A DNA stretch of 16,090 nucleotides, taken from assembly GCA_964384965.1 (NCBI GenBank), contig CAYLLR010000016.1, positions 1-16,090 on the forward strand, read 5' to 3'. The position numbers and the translations under genes are program-made. This document shows, piece after piece, positions 1-6,515 of this stretch. The notes under the pieces were generated by a model that was not told the DNA's origin, did no database searches, and worked only from the letters and a program-made list of their open reading frames with translations. The DNA comes from GW2011-AR1 sp964384965. GTDB lineage: Archaea > Nanobdellota > Nanobdellia > Pacearchaeales > GW2011-AR1. Numbering within the stretch: the first letter of the stretch is position 1; each line of letters begins with the position of its first letter.

Positions 1-1
1 A

Positions 2-28
2 TAGCCCTGCCAGTGCTCGTAACCTGTG
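2..28 (-). other. Duplicated tRNA-Gln 3'-end fragment (att-like remnant)
   Basis: The first 13 bases match 116-128 exactly; that is the 3' acceptor strand, discriminator position and start of the T arm of the tRNA-Gln gene, in the same orientation. Weaker similarity continues through the T-loop (ctcgtaacctg against ttcgaacctg) and then stops. No 5' acceptor strand or anticodon arm matches in the following 90 bases, so this is not a second complete tRNA. A short copy of a tRNA 3' end is what tRNA-targeting integrases leave behind, but it could also be a decayed tandem duplicate or an effect of the contig edge. Positions 29-115 otherwise show only a small inverted repeat (gaacct/aggttc, 70-83). 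Confidence 0.4.
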
Positions 29-116
29 TTGCTTAAAGTTTGTAATTGAGAGCACCAAAGTTACTCGTCGAACCTTCAGGTTCTCATCCTGATTTATTTT
101 TATTTTAATCTTATAA

Positions 117-189
117 TAGCCCTGCCAGGATTCGAACCTGGGTCACAAGCTCCAGAGGCTCGTATACTTGACCGCTGTACTACAGGGCT
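117..189 (-). tRNA. tRNA-Gln (anticodon CUG)
   Basis: Read on the minus strand this folds as a full cloverleaf: acceptor AGCCCTG/CAGGGCT with discriminator A, a 4-bp D stem (GTAC/GTAT), a 5-bp anticodon stem (CGAGC/GCTTG) around the loop CTCTGGA, a 4-nt variable region, and T arm CCAGG-TTCGAAT-CCTGG. The anticodon CUG decodes the glutamine codon CAG. There is no intron, and no CCA is encoded after the discriminator, so CCA would be added after transcription. A1-U72 and discriminator A73 fit archaeal tRNA-Gln. A TATA-like box lies about 27 bases upstream. Confidence 0.93.
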
Positions 190-211
190 TTAAAAAAATC
201 AAACCCTAAGA

Positions 212-222
212 GTTTTAAAACT
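212..222 (-). promoter_or_regulatory. TATA-like box of tRNA-Gln
   Basis: On the minus strand this reads as a run close to GTTTTAAAACT, centred about 27 bases before the tRNA 5' end, where an archaeal TATA element belongs. A similar TTTTAAAA run sits at about 226-233. Both are low-complexity AT matches, so the choice is tentative. The stretch 223-306 holds no other feature that I can see. Confidence 0.4.
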
Positions 223-306
223 TATCTTTTAAAACCCCGACGTGAAAAATAATTAAAATAAACAAAAAGTATAATAAATAAAAAATAAACTGACTAATTT
301 GTTAAA

Positions 307-651
307 TTATTCTGAATTCACACCAGGGGTCTCTTCAACACTTTCTTCGGACTCTTCTGGTGATTCTTCAGTTGATTCACTATTCTCTTCAGACACTTCA
401 GAACTTAATTCTGGTGCCTTCTCTTCCGAAGATTCACTCTCAGTTGATTCAGACTCTTCGGGTGATTCTTCAGTTGATTCACTATTCTCTTCAGAGGTTT
501 GTTCGTCAGAATCTTCATTCACTTCATCACTTGATTCCTGGACGCCTTCTTCACCAGTTTCTTCTTTAGAAATTTCTTCATTAGGCTCTTCTATCAGAGT
601 CTCCACATTCACTTCTTCAGAAACTTGTCCTTGAGTTTGTTCTTCTTCCAT
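307..651 (-). CDS. Highly acidic Glu/Ser-rich low-complexity protein
   Basis: This 114-residue protein is dominated by Glu and Ser, with some Thr, Val, Asn and Pro, and almost no basic residues; the predicted charge is strongly negative. There is no signal peptide, membrane helix or recognisable fold, and it is probably disordered. A segment of about 16 residues beginning SEENSESTEESPEES occurs twice, 34 residues apart, and the DNA repeat is nearly perfect. The minus frame was preferred over the overlapping + frame because its ATG is preceded by a strong Shine-Dalgarno site (GGAGG, 4 nt away) and because the opposite frame is only the Ser-rich mirror of GAA/TCT-type codons. Function is unknown; an acidic binding or surface protein is speculation. 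Confidence 0.72.
   Translation of the reverse strand: MEEEQTQGQVSEEVNVETLIEEPNEEISKEETGEEGVQESSDEVNEDSDEQTSEENSESTEESPEESESTESESSEEKAPELSSEVSEENSESTEESPEESEESVEETPGVNSE
350..495. repeat. Internal 44-bp direct repeat, period 102 bp
   Basis: Bases 350-393 recur at 452-495 with one mismatch, giving a 34-residue period within the acidic protein. The offset is a multiple of three, so the reading frame is kept, as expected for recent in-frame duplication or slippage in a coding repeat. Confidence 0.85.
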
Positions 652-655
652 TTTT

Positions 656-707
656 CCTCCTTTTGATTTTGTTTAATAAAAAATTAATGAAAAAAGTTTT
701 TTTAAAG
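656..707 (-). promoter_or_regulatory. Shine-Dalgarno site and TATA-like box of the acidic protein gene
   Basis: AAAGGAGG at 656-663 on the minus strand lies 4 nt before the ATG at 651 and is the strongest ribosome-binding site in the window. A TATA-like run (CTTTAAAAAA, 698-707) lies far enough upstream to leave a short leader containing the site. Most other genes here have the TATA-like box about 25 bases from the ATG, which implies no leader. This gene is therefore probably translated by a different initiation mode from its neighbours. Confidence 0.6.
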
Positions 708-776
708 GTTTATGTTCTATTAATTATACAAATTTAAAAAAGAAAAAAACATTACTCTTCGAAAAAATAAAAAAAA

Positions 777-1286
777 TTAATTTCTATTGGGGTTACATAT
801 TTTACAGGGGGTGAACTTTTTAAGTTGAAAATATTTTTTATCTTTTTTTTCAATCAAATATTTCTGTTTTATCATTCCAGAAAACCTGCATGTTTTCAAG
901 TGATATTTCTCTTCTTTGCTTGAGCCAATATATTTTTTCTTTTCTTCTGCATTTTTCATCAAGGGATTTTTCAATTTTTCAATTTTCTCCTCTATTGTTA
1001 TTCTTTTGGAATCTTCCACCCCCGTTTTAAAATTTGTCTCTCTAACTTCTTCTTTCCTTTCTGGTTTTGATATTTGCCCCTTCACAAACTTTTCTTGATA
1101 AAGAAAAAAGATTATTGCAATTAAATAAACTAACAAAATTCCAATTAACAAAAATTCCTGATTCGGTTTTCTTAAAAGAGGTAAACTTATTATCCCAACT
1201 ATAAAAAGTGTGATAGCAATTCCAATGAGAAGGAAAATCAGAAAATTGGCTGACTTAATTTTCCCATTTTTAAAGTAACTTTTCAT
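777..1286 (-). CDS. Two-helix membrane protein with C-terminal Ada-like metal-binding module
   Basis: The protein has about 169 residues from the ATG at 1286; a TTG three codons upstream is possible but less likely. A short basic N-terminus is followed by two hydrophobic helices (about residues 14-38 and 45-64), then a charged linker rich in Lys and Glu (about 70-115). The C-terminal 45 residues show the pattern YIGS-(x)5-YHLKTC, then PCKICNP at the end. This matches the small Ada-type metal-binding fold (Y-H-x3-C ... P-C-x2-C) found attached to nucleases and to archaeal membrane proteins, so one His and three Cys probably bind zinc. The module would face the cytoplasm or the exterior depending on topology. 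No enzyme domain is visible and the function is unknown. Confidence 0.75.
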   Translation of the reverse strand: MKSYFKNGKIKSANFLIFLLIGIAITLFIVGIISLPLLRKPNQEFLLIGILLVYLIAIIFFLYQEKFVKGQISKPERKEEVRETNFKTGVEDSKRITIEEKIEKLKNPLMKNAEEKKKYIGSSKEEKYHLKTCRFSGMIKQKYLIEKKDKKYFQLKKFTPCKICNPNRN

Positions 1287-1435
1287 ATTTAACAAAGGGT
1301 TTTTTTAGTATATAAAAATTTATATCCTCCATTTCACATGCAATCGTTGAATTTCTAAAAAAGTCAAAATTAGGAATTTTCCTCTTAGTCGCCGTTATAC
1401 GTCCCGAACCCAAAGAGAAAAATAAATAGAAAGAT

Positions 1436-1450
1436 GCGAAAATTAAATAA
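1436..1450 (+). promoter_or_regulatory. BRE/TATA-like promoter of the cyclodipeptide synthase gene
   Basis: GCGAAA followed by ATTAAATAA matches the archaeal arrangement of a purine-rich BRE and a TATA element. It is centred about 29 bases before the ATG at 1475, which suggests a leaderless transcript. The rest of 1287-1435 has no convincing gene. The minus-strand frame that runs across it into the CDPS gene looks like a shadow. Confidence 0.55.
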
Positions 1451-1474
1451 ACAACTTTATTTTTTAAGTAAAAT

Positions 1475-2182
1475 ATGGATACTAAAATTTTCAATGCCAC
1501 AAAGAAAGATGTTGAAAAACAAAAGCATAATATCTTTATAGGAATAAGTTTGGGAGTTTTAAAACCTCTAACTAAGGAAATGGCAAGGGAGTATATTAAA
1601 TGGGCATTGAAAAATACAAAAAATAAAGTTGCTATTTTAATAGCAGATGAAATTGCCAAATTCAATTACAAAATCTTTAGTAGTTATAGTGAGGGAAAAT
1701 CTGAACGACGAGCAATTAAAGAAGGAGATAAATATACTAATTTTTTCCATGAAACAATAAATAAATTTTCAACAGAAGAACAAAAGAAAATTCTAATTTT
1801 AAGATGGAAAGATATTTGGAATAAAAGAAAGGAAAAAATCAAACTAACATTAGAAGAAGAGTACGTATCCAACAAAGAGTTTAAAGAAAAAATTCAATTT
1901 TTTATAAATAAATATGCAAAAAAACGAGGTAAAAAAATAGATAAAGAAAAAGTTAATTATTTATCAGAATATATTCTCTATGAATTGCCCACTTTATTGG
2001 ATGGAATTGAATATGAACAGGAAAAATATCGCCTTCTGTTATATCCAACATTTGAAAGTTCTGGAATGAGTGAAATCGTTACAAAAATTGAAAATGAAAA
2101 GATTTTTCCAAATCTAAAGAAAAAATTGGGTTTGGCTGAAAAAACAATTATGGTTGAAACATATTTGGAGCACACACACTAA
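1475..2182 (+). CDS. tRNA-dependent cyclodipeptide synthase, XYP type
   Basis: CDPSs take two aminoacyl groups from charged tRNAs and join them into a cyclic dipeptide (diketopiperazine), using a covalent aminoacyl-serine intermediate. This 235-residue protein shows the family signature: FIGISLG with nucleophile Ser25, then ILIADEIAKFNYKIF and a Lys/Arg-rich helix region (about 110-125), then SEYILYELP with Tyr166 and Glu170, then LLLYP with Tyr190-Pro191. Relative to AlbC (Ser37, Tyr178, Glu182, Tyr202) every one of these residues sits at a constant offset of 12, a very specific match. Val28 occupies the position of AlbC Asn40 and Pro191 that of residue 203, which places it in the XYP rather than the NYQ subfamily. 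Length is normal and the frame is intact. It stands alone on the + strand with its own promoter; no cyclodipeptide oxidase, P450 or methyltransferase lies beside it. The product cannot be predicted from sequence alone. Confidence 0.92.
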   Translation: MDTKIFNATKKDVEKQKHNIFIGISLGVLKPLTKEMAREYIKWALKNTKNKVAILIADEIAKFNYKIFSSYSEGKSERRAIKEGDKYTNFFHETINKFSTEEQKKILILRWKDIWNKRKEKIKLTLEEEYVSNKEFKEKIQFFINKYAKKRGKKIDKEKVNYLSEYILYELPTLLDGIEYEQEKYRLLLYPTFESSGMSEIVTKIENEKIFPNLKKKLGLAEKTIMVETYLEHTH

Positions 2183-2346
2183 TTTAAAAGGTGAAAAAAA
2201 CAATTTTTATTGAGTTGGAATCCAGTACTCCTTATTAAAGATTAGACAAATAATTAAAATGCAAAGAGATTATGTCAAATAATAAAATAATTTTATAATA
2301 TATTCTTTCAAAAAGATAAATCTTTAAAGATAAGTTAAATTATTAA

Positions 2347-2466
2347 ATTGGAAGGGTTGACGAAATAAAGATAAACAAAAATTATAAGAAAATTGCAGTA
2401 ATCTCTGAAGTAGGAGTCAAGAAATATTACAAAAAATTAGAAGATATAGGGGGCTTAAAGGGTTAA
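2347..2466 (+). pseudogene. Elp3-like C-terminal (GNAT) gene fragment
   Basis: The 395 bases between the CDPS stop and the next gene contain no intact gene. In 2347-2463 one frame encodes NYKKIAVISEVGVKKYYKKL, which resembles the segment K-IAVISG-G-R-YY-KLGY in the C-terminal acetyltransferase domain of Elp3, the archaeal/eukaryotic tRNA uridine-34 modification enzyme. The stretch begins after an in-frame TAA, has no start codon, loses the expected LGY-E-G continuation and ends at a TAA at 2464. A different frame stays open from 2460 to 2573 but I recognise nothing in it. I read this as a decayed gene end, perhaps carried along with the CDPS. The match is from memory of the motif and is short. 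Confidence 0.42.
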
Positions 2467-2577
2467 ATATTTATAGTTTAATTGACCATTTTATCAATGG
2501 AAAAACATTGGACAAATCAAAAGATTATAAAACTGGTCTAATTGTAAATTTGTTGGTAAATGGGAGAAACTAAAAGT

Positions 2578-2844
2578 ATGGCGAAAAAATCTAAAAAAAA
2601 TTCTCAAGTTTTTAATGAGAAAAAAATTTTTCTTCATGAATTTATGGTCAATGGAATTTGCAATTATCTTTCTCCAACTGAAGAAGAACGTAAAAATCTT
2701 TACTCGTTTCTTTTTGAAATTTATGAACTAAAAGATTCTCCCAAAATAAAAATTTTGGAATCTTCTTTGGACTTTTACTCTTTTAGACCCGATGAAGAAG
2801 AAAAATTGAACTATGAAAGTTTTAAAACCCCCATTTATTTTTAA
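2578..2844 (+). CDS. Small hypothetical protein
   Basis: The protein has 88 residues from the ATG at 2578; an in-frame ATG at 2560 would add six. I prefer 2578 because GGGAG at 2562-2566 can serve as a ribosome-binding site and the product then starts MAKKSKK. The N-terminal 20 residues are basic, followed by a mixed helical region rich in Glu, Phe and Tyr (SPTEEERKNLYSFLFEIYEL) and an acidic C-terminus. There is no signal peptide, membrane helix or metal motif, and I do not recognise the family. It is convergent with the GTPase gene, three bases away. It follows the decayed region, so it may be accessory. Codon use is ordinary for the window. Confidence 0.6.
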   Translation: MAKKSKKNSQVFNEKKIFLHEFMVNGICNYLSPTEEERKNLYSFLFEIYELKDSPKIKILESSLDFYSFRPDEEEKLNYESFKTPIYF

Positions 2845-2847
2845 AAC

Positions 2848-3714
2848 CTAAATTTTAATCATCCCTTTTTGCCATTCACGAAGGATTTCCCTAGAAGCTT
2901 TATCTTCGTTGATTTTTCCCCCTTTTTTTAAAAAATTCTTTTTGGTTCCAACTTTTTCAATTAATTCATCGGAACTTTCTGCATGAATTCCATAATAGTT
3001 TTCCAAAACACTTTTATACTTTTTGAAAAGTTCATTTATTATAAGATCTGGATCTTTTACTTGCGTATAACTTTTTCCTCCAGCAAGAGTGTGTTTTGAT
3101 ATTTTTTCTTTATCCGTCAAGGAATATTGGTCATCCGGAATTACCCCGGGAGAATCTATTAATAAAATGTCCTCGGAAAGTTTTATTTTCTGAATATTTT
3201 TTGTGAATCCTGCTTCAGATCCTACCCCTGCCCCGGCCTTTCTTGCTAAAAGGTTCAACAGAGAACTTTTTCCAGCATTTGGGTATCCAATTACCCCCAC
3301 TTTAATTTTTTTATCATTTCCCAAAACAACCTTGTCCTTTTTTATTTCTCGTTTTTCCCTTTTTTCAATTGTCCTTGAAATTTTCTTTATTAAATTCCTT
3401 AAATCTTTTATGCCCCTTCTTTTAGTACACGAAACAATCGCATATGGAAAGACCGTTCCCTTCAATTCGTTTAATTTTGAATTTTTTATCAAATCTGATT
3501 TATTTAAAACATAAATTATTTTTTTGTTCTGTTTTCTAATTTCTTCTTCTAATTTTTTGTTTCTCGTTTCTTCTAAAAACCTTGCGTCTATTACTTCAAG
3601 AATTATATCTGAAACATCTATCACATTCTTTGCAATTTGAGGATATTTTGTTCTTTGCTTTTTTATTTTTTCAATATGTCTTGTTCTGTGTGAAGAATAT
3701 GTATATTGTACCAT
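2848..3714 (-). CDS. YlqF/RbgA-like circularly permuted GTPase
   Basis: The 288-residue protein has GTPase motifs in permuted order: G4 NKSD (71-74), G5 SCTKRRG (95-101), then G1 GYPNAGKSS (143-151), the G2 Thr in GFTKN (about 171) and G3 DSPG (187-190). An upstream VIDAR (41-45) is also typical. This order defines the YlqF/YawG (RbgA, Nog2, Lsg1) group, whose members bind large-subunit ribosomal particles and act in their maturation. The C-terminal region (about 200-288) is helical and basic, as in RbgA-type proteins. The start ATG at 3714 gives the usual short N-terminal helix before G4. It lies alone between unknown genes on the minus strand. The family assignment is firm; the exact subunit partner is inferred from relatives. 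Confidence 0.93.
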   Translation of the reverse strand: MVQYTYSSHRTRHIEKIKKQRTKYPQIAKNVIDVSDIILEVIDARFLEETRNKKLEEEIRKQNKKIIYVLNKSDLIKNSKLNELKGTVFPYAIVSCTKRRGIKDLRNLIKKISRTIEKREKREIKKDKVVLGNDKKIKVGVIGYPNAGKSSLLNLLARKAGAGVGSEAGFTKNIQKIKLSEDILLIDSPGVIPDDQYSLTDKEKISKHTLAGGKSYTQVKDPDLIINELFKKYKSVLENYYGIHAESSDELIEKVGTKKNFLKKGGKINEDKASREILREWQKGMIKI

Positions 3715-3825
3715 AAAAGAAGAAAGGAATAACTAGTTTAATAGGTTTTTTATTAACCTCAATTTATCTTCATAATATTTTGCGGATTTCAATTCTTTTG
3801 ACAGATGTTGAATTTAAATTTAATT

Positions 3826-4119
3826 TCACTTTTTATTTTTTGTCTTCCCATTGTACTTACAAAATTTCTTCCTAAATTCTTCAATAATCTCCGGGTCAAA
3901 ATAGTAATAATAACCTTTAGAAAAAATTATCTCCGAATCAATTAAATGCTCTAACATAGAACCAAAAACATCTCTTTTCTCAAGATTTAAATTTCCATAT
4001 TTATTATCTACTTTCTCGAGAAAGTCAAACTTATACACCCCAGAAGGATTTTCAACTGCAATTTTTCCAATAAATTCTAAGATGTAACAATTTCTAACTT
4101 TTATCCCCAAATTTCTCAT
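3826..4119 (-). CDS. Hypothetical protein, possibly winged-helix
   Basis: The 97 residues suggest a helix (about 10-22), a second helical stretch (28-42), then a helix (49-62) followed by the strand-rich IIFSKGYYYYFDPE (about 64-77) and a basic C-terminal tail ending in NGKTKNKK. This order of helices followed by a hydrophobic beta hairpin recalls a winged-helix domain, but no diagnostic motif is present. There is no signal peptide or membrane segment. A TATA-like run lies about 25 bases before the ATG, suggesting its own leaderless transcript, separate from the gene upstream. Function is unknown. Confidence 0.6.
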   Translation of the reverse strand: MRNLGIKVRNCYILEFIGKIAVENPSGVYKFDFLEKVDNKYGNLNLEKRDVFGSMLEHLIDSEIIFSKGYYYYFDPEIIEEFRKKFCKYNGKTKNKK

Positions 4120-4165
4120 AAAAACCGAAAAATCAAAGGGTTTATAATAATTTATATTTTAAAAA

Positions 4166-4696
4166 TTAATTTTTCTTTTTTCTATTTACTTTTTTCCCAT
4201 TAATAATTTTTATCATATCAAAAAAACTCTTTTTTTCGAATGAAATTATTTTATTCTCTTCAAGGGAGATTGTTACTTTCAACAAACCCAAACTGGTTAA
4301 AAAAAGAGTTCCTATCAAAAAATCTTTCCCATCTAATCTTTGCAAACTAAACAAAAGCTTTTGAATTTTTCCCTTAATATTTTCTTTTTTCATCTTATCA
4401 GAAATCATCTTTTCAAAATCCTCAAAGTTAAAATCATAATCCGTAGAAATTTTTTCAAAAGATTCCGCCTTGAAATTTTCCACTTTCAAAATTTCTATTT
4501 CCCCATCAACCCTAAAAGAAAACATTTCTTCCTTATTGGGTAACCAAAAGTCAAAATTAATTTTATTATCCTTTCCTCCGTGTTCTTTATCAATTATAAA
4601 AAAACCAGAACAAGGATAAGCCAGACTATTTTCCCTCATAAAGTTTTTATATTTATCGGAACTTATTAACTTTTCATAATAAAACTGAAAGTTCAT
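4166..4696 (-). CDS. Conserved-looking hypothetical protein (176 aa)
   Basis: The soluble protein starts MNFQFYYEKLISSD and has a Cys-containing strand region (YPCSGFFIIDKEHGG, about 28-42), then alternating strand-like segments (INFDFWLP, MFSFRV), an acidic helical middle (about 75-108) and a helical/strand C-terminus (LLFSLQRLDGKDFLIGTLFL, about 114-133) ending in a basic tail. It resembles in style soluble proteins of unknown function common in DPANN genomes, but I cannot name a family. A TATA-like box (about 4716-4728) sits about 26 bases upstream of the ATG, so it probably has its own promoter. No catalytic motif is apparent. It lies just downstream of GlyRS on the same strand. Confidence 0.65.
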   Translation of the reverse strand: MNFQFYYEKLISSDKYKNFMRENSLAYPCSGFFIIDKEHGGKDNKINFDFWLPNKEEMFSFRVDGEIEILKVENFKAESFEKISTDYDFNFEDFEKMISDKMKKENIKGKIQKLLFSLQRLDGKDFLIGTLFLTSLGLLKVTISLEENKIISFEKKSFFDMIKIINGKKVNRKKKN

Positions 4697-4787
4697 AAAA
4701 GATTCAAAAAAAGGAAGTTTATAAAATTAATTAGAAAAGAAGATGTTTCCCCTTAAGAATCATCCTTAACTTTTCTTAAAATTTTAT

Positions 4788-6451
4788 TTATTTCAAATCT
4801 CTAAAATTTAATTCTCCATTAAGAAGACTTCTTAAAATATTTTTTAATTTATTTTTCTCTACTCTTTTTTGATTTCCACTATCCCTATCTCTCAAAGTCA
4901 CCGTTTCATCGTTTAAAGAATCATAATCCACAGTAATAGCATATGGAGTTCCTTGCATTGCACTTCTCAAATATCTTTTTCCTATGCTACCTGAAAAATC
5001 ATAATCCACCACAAATTCCTTTTCTAATTCAGATTTAATTCTCCAAGCAAATTCTTTAAGTTCTGGTTTTTTCATCAAAGGAAAAATTGAAATATCAATT
5101 GGACTCAAATTATAAGGAACTCTAAAAGTTGTTTTTCCTTCTTTCTCACTTTTTTTATCATAAAATAAATCAATTAAAGCATAGGTTGGCCTATCACTTC
5201 CAAAAGCAATTTCCAAAATGTGAGGGGTGTATTTTTCCCCATTTTCCCTTCTTGCTTCAAGTTTAGCCCCTGAAGCTTTTGAATGTTGTTTAAGGTCGTA
5301 ATCCCTTCTATCGTGAATTCCACAAACTTCCGTCCATCCATAATTATTCAATTTTATTTCAATATCCCACGCATCATCCGCATAGAACGCCTTTTCGTCG
5401 TCGTGATGTTGCCTTAAACGCATTCTCTCAGGTGGAATTCCAAAGTTTATAAATTGAGAATAAGCTAACCAAATACACCACCCATATGCCTGACTTTTGA
5501 TTAATCCTTTCTCCAAAGCTTTTTCAATTGAGATTTCTTTAAATTTATAGTCCCCCTTTTTCTGTTCATCCTCAGACCAAAACGGCAATTTTTCTTTTTT
5601 TATTTTTAAATATTTTTCCCATTTGTTTTTCTCCTTGGGGTCTATAAAAATTTGTCCTTCTGCTTGAGTAAATTCTCTTCCTCTCAAAACATTTTGTCTG
5701 GGAGAAATTTCATTTCTGTAAGCTTTCCCAATCTGAAAAACTCCAAATGGGAGTTTCTTTCTAAAATAATTATAAAATTTTAAATAAGGTAAATATGTTC
5801 CTGTTGCGGTTTCAGGTCTTAGGGAAGTTCTCTTTCCTCCAACAATAGTTTCCATCATTAAATTAGAAAAACCAATTCTTTCTTCAAAATTTCCTCCACA
5901 AGTCGGACACTTTATTTTATTTTTTTTGACAAATTCTAAAAGTTTTTTCTCACTAAAAGAATCTGCAGGAACATCATAATTTTCCTCTATTAACTTATCC
6001 GCCCTGAATACTGCTTTACATTTTAAACATTTGATAATCCTATCTTTAAAAGTATCTAAATGCCCGGAAGCCTTCCAAACTTCATTAGGTAAAATTGTTG
6101 GCCCTTCTATTTCTTTAAATCCGTTTTTAGTAAAAGTTTTTCTTATTGAATTTTCAATTTTATTTTTTAAAAGTTTCCCTAAAGGACCATAAGTATAAAA
6201 TCCAGAAAGTCCCCCATAAATTTCGGGACTTGGCCCCCAGATAAAACCAGCATCAGAAACGAACGACGAGAATTCTTTTTCCTTTNNNNNNNNNNNNNNN
6301 NNNNNNNNNNNNNNNNNNNNNNNNNNNNNNNNNNNNNNNNNNNNNNNNNNNNNNNNNNNNNNNNNNNNNNNNNNNNNNNNNNNNNTGGCCCCCAGATAAA
6401 ACCAGCATCAGAAACGAACGACGAGAATTCTTTTTCCTTTTTACTTTTCAT
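4788..6451 (-). CDS. glyS: Glycyl-tRNA synthetase, archaeal/eukaryotic type (interrupted by assembly gap)
   Basis: This class II synthetase charges tRNA-Gly. The ATG at 6451 opens MKSKKEKEFSSFVSDAGFIW. After merging the duplicated 55 bases either side of the N run, the frame continues without a break to 4788, giving 502 residues, normal for the family. Visible landmarks are GFYTYGPLG near the N-terminus, zinc-type Cys pairs (CLKC, then CPTCGG), the RPETATGTY segment, motif 2 YRNEISPRQ followed by REFTQAEGQIFIDP, motif 3 FGSDRPTYALIDLFY, and a C-terminal anticodon-binding domain including SIGKRY and TVTLRDRDSG. The part below 5858 is 356 residues of clean frame. As assembled, the N run puts the two sides in different frames, so automatic callers will truncate the gene. 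A TATA-like box (6474-6485) lies about 28 bases before the ATG. Confidence 0.95.
6286..6385. other. Scaffold gap 1: 100 N, no sequence actually missing
   Basis: The 55 bases before the N run (6231-6285) are identical to the 55 bases after it (6386-6440). The two contigs therefore overlap, and the N run is a placeholder. Removing 155 bases (100 N plus one copy) restores the GlyRS frame exactly. Confidence 0.9.
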
Positions 6452-6473
6452 ACTTCTAAAAAGAGTTTCAAAT

Positions 6474-6485
6474 ACTTATAAAGTT
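6474..6485 (-). promoter_or_regulatory. TATA-like box of glyS
   Basis: AACTTTATAAGT on the minus strand, centred about 28 bases before the GlyRS ATG at 6451. No Shine-Dalgarno site is seen between them, consistent with a leaderless mRNA. Confidence 0.5.
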
Positions 6486-6515
6486 TTTTATGTAAAAAAT
6501 AAGAAATTAATAAAA

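Noticed and set aside
1..112. Possible box C/D RNA or split tRNA half
   Set aside because: A GATGAG and a CTGA are present on the minus strand but only a few bases apart, leaving no guide; no pairing 5' half of a tRNA is found.
299..634. Ser-rich + strand frame opposite the acidic protein
   Set aside because: It is the mirror of a Glu/Ser codon repeat; the minus frame has a strong ribosome-binding site and a promoter-like element, and this one has neither.
1380..1412. GC-richer patch that might be a small RNA
   Set aside because: No stable hairpin, C/D boxes or H/ACA pattern could be drawn; composition alone is not enough.
1270..1665. Minus-strand frame of 131 codons across the CDPS start
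   Set aside because: Most of it lies opposite conserved CDPS codons, including those for the catalytic Ser; nothing in its product is recognisable.
6179..6451. Minus-strand frame spanning gap 1
   Set aside because: It exists only because the N run joins two copies of the same 55 bases in different frames; the real frame is GlyRS.
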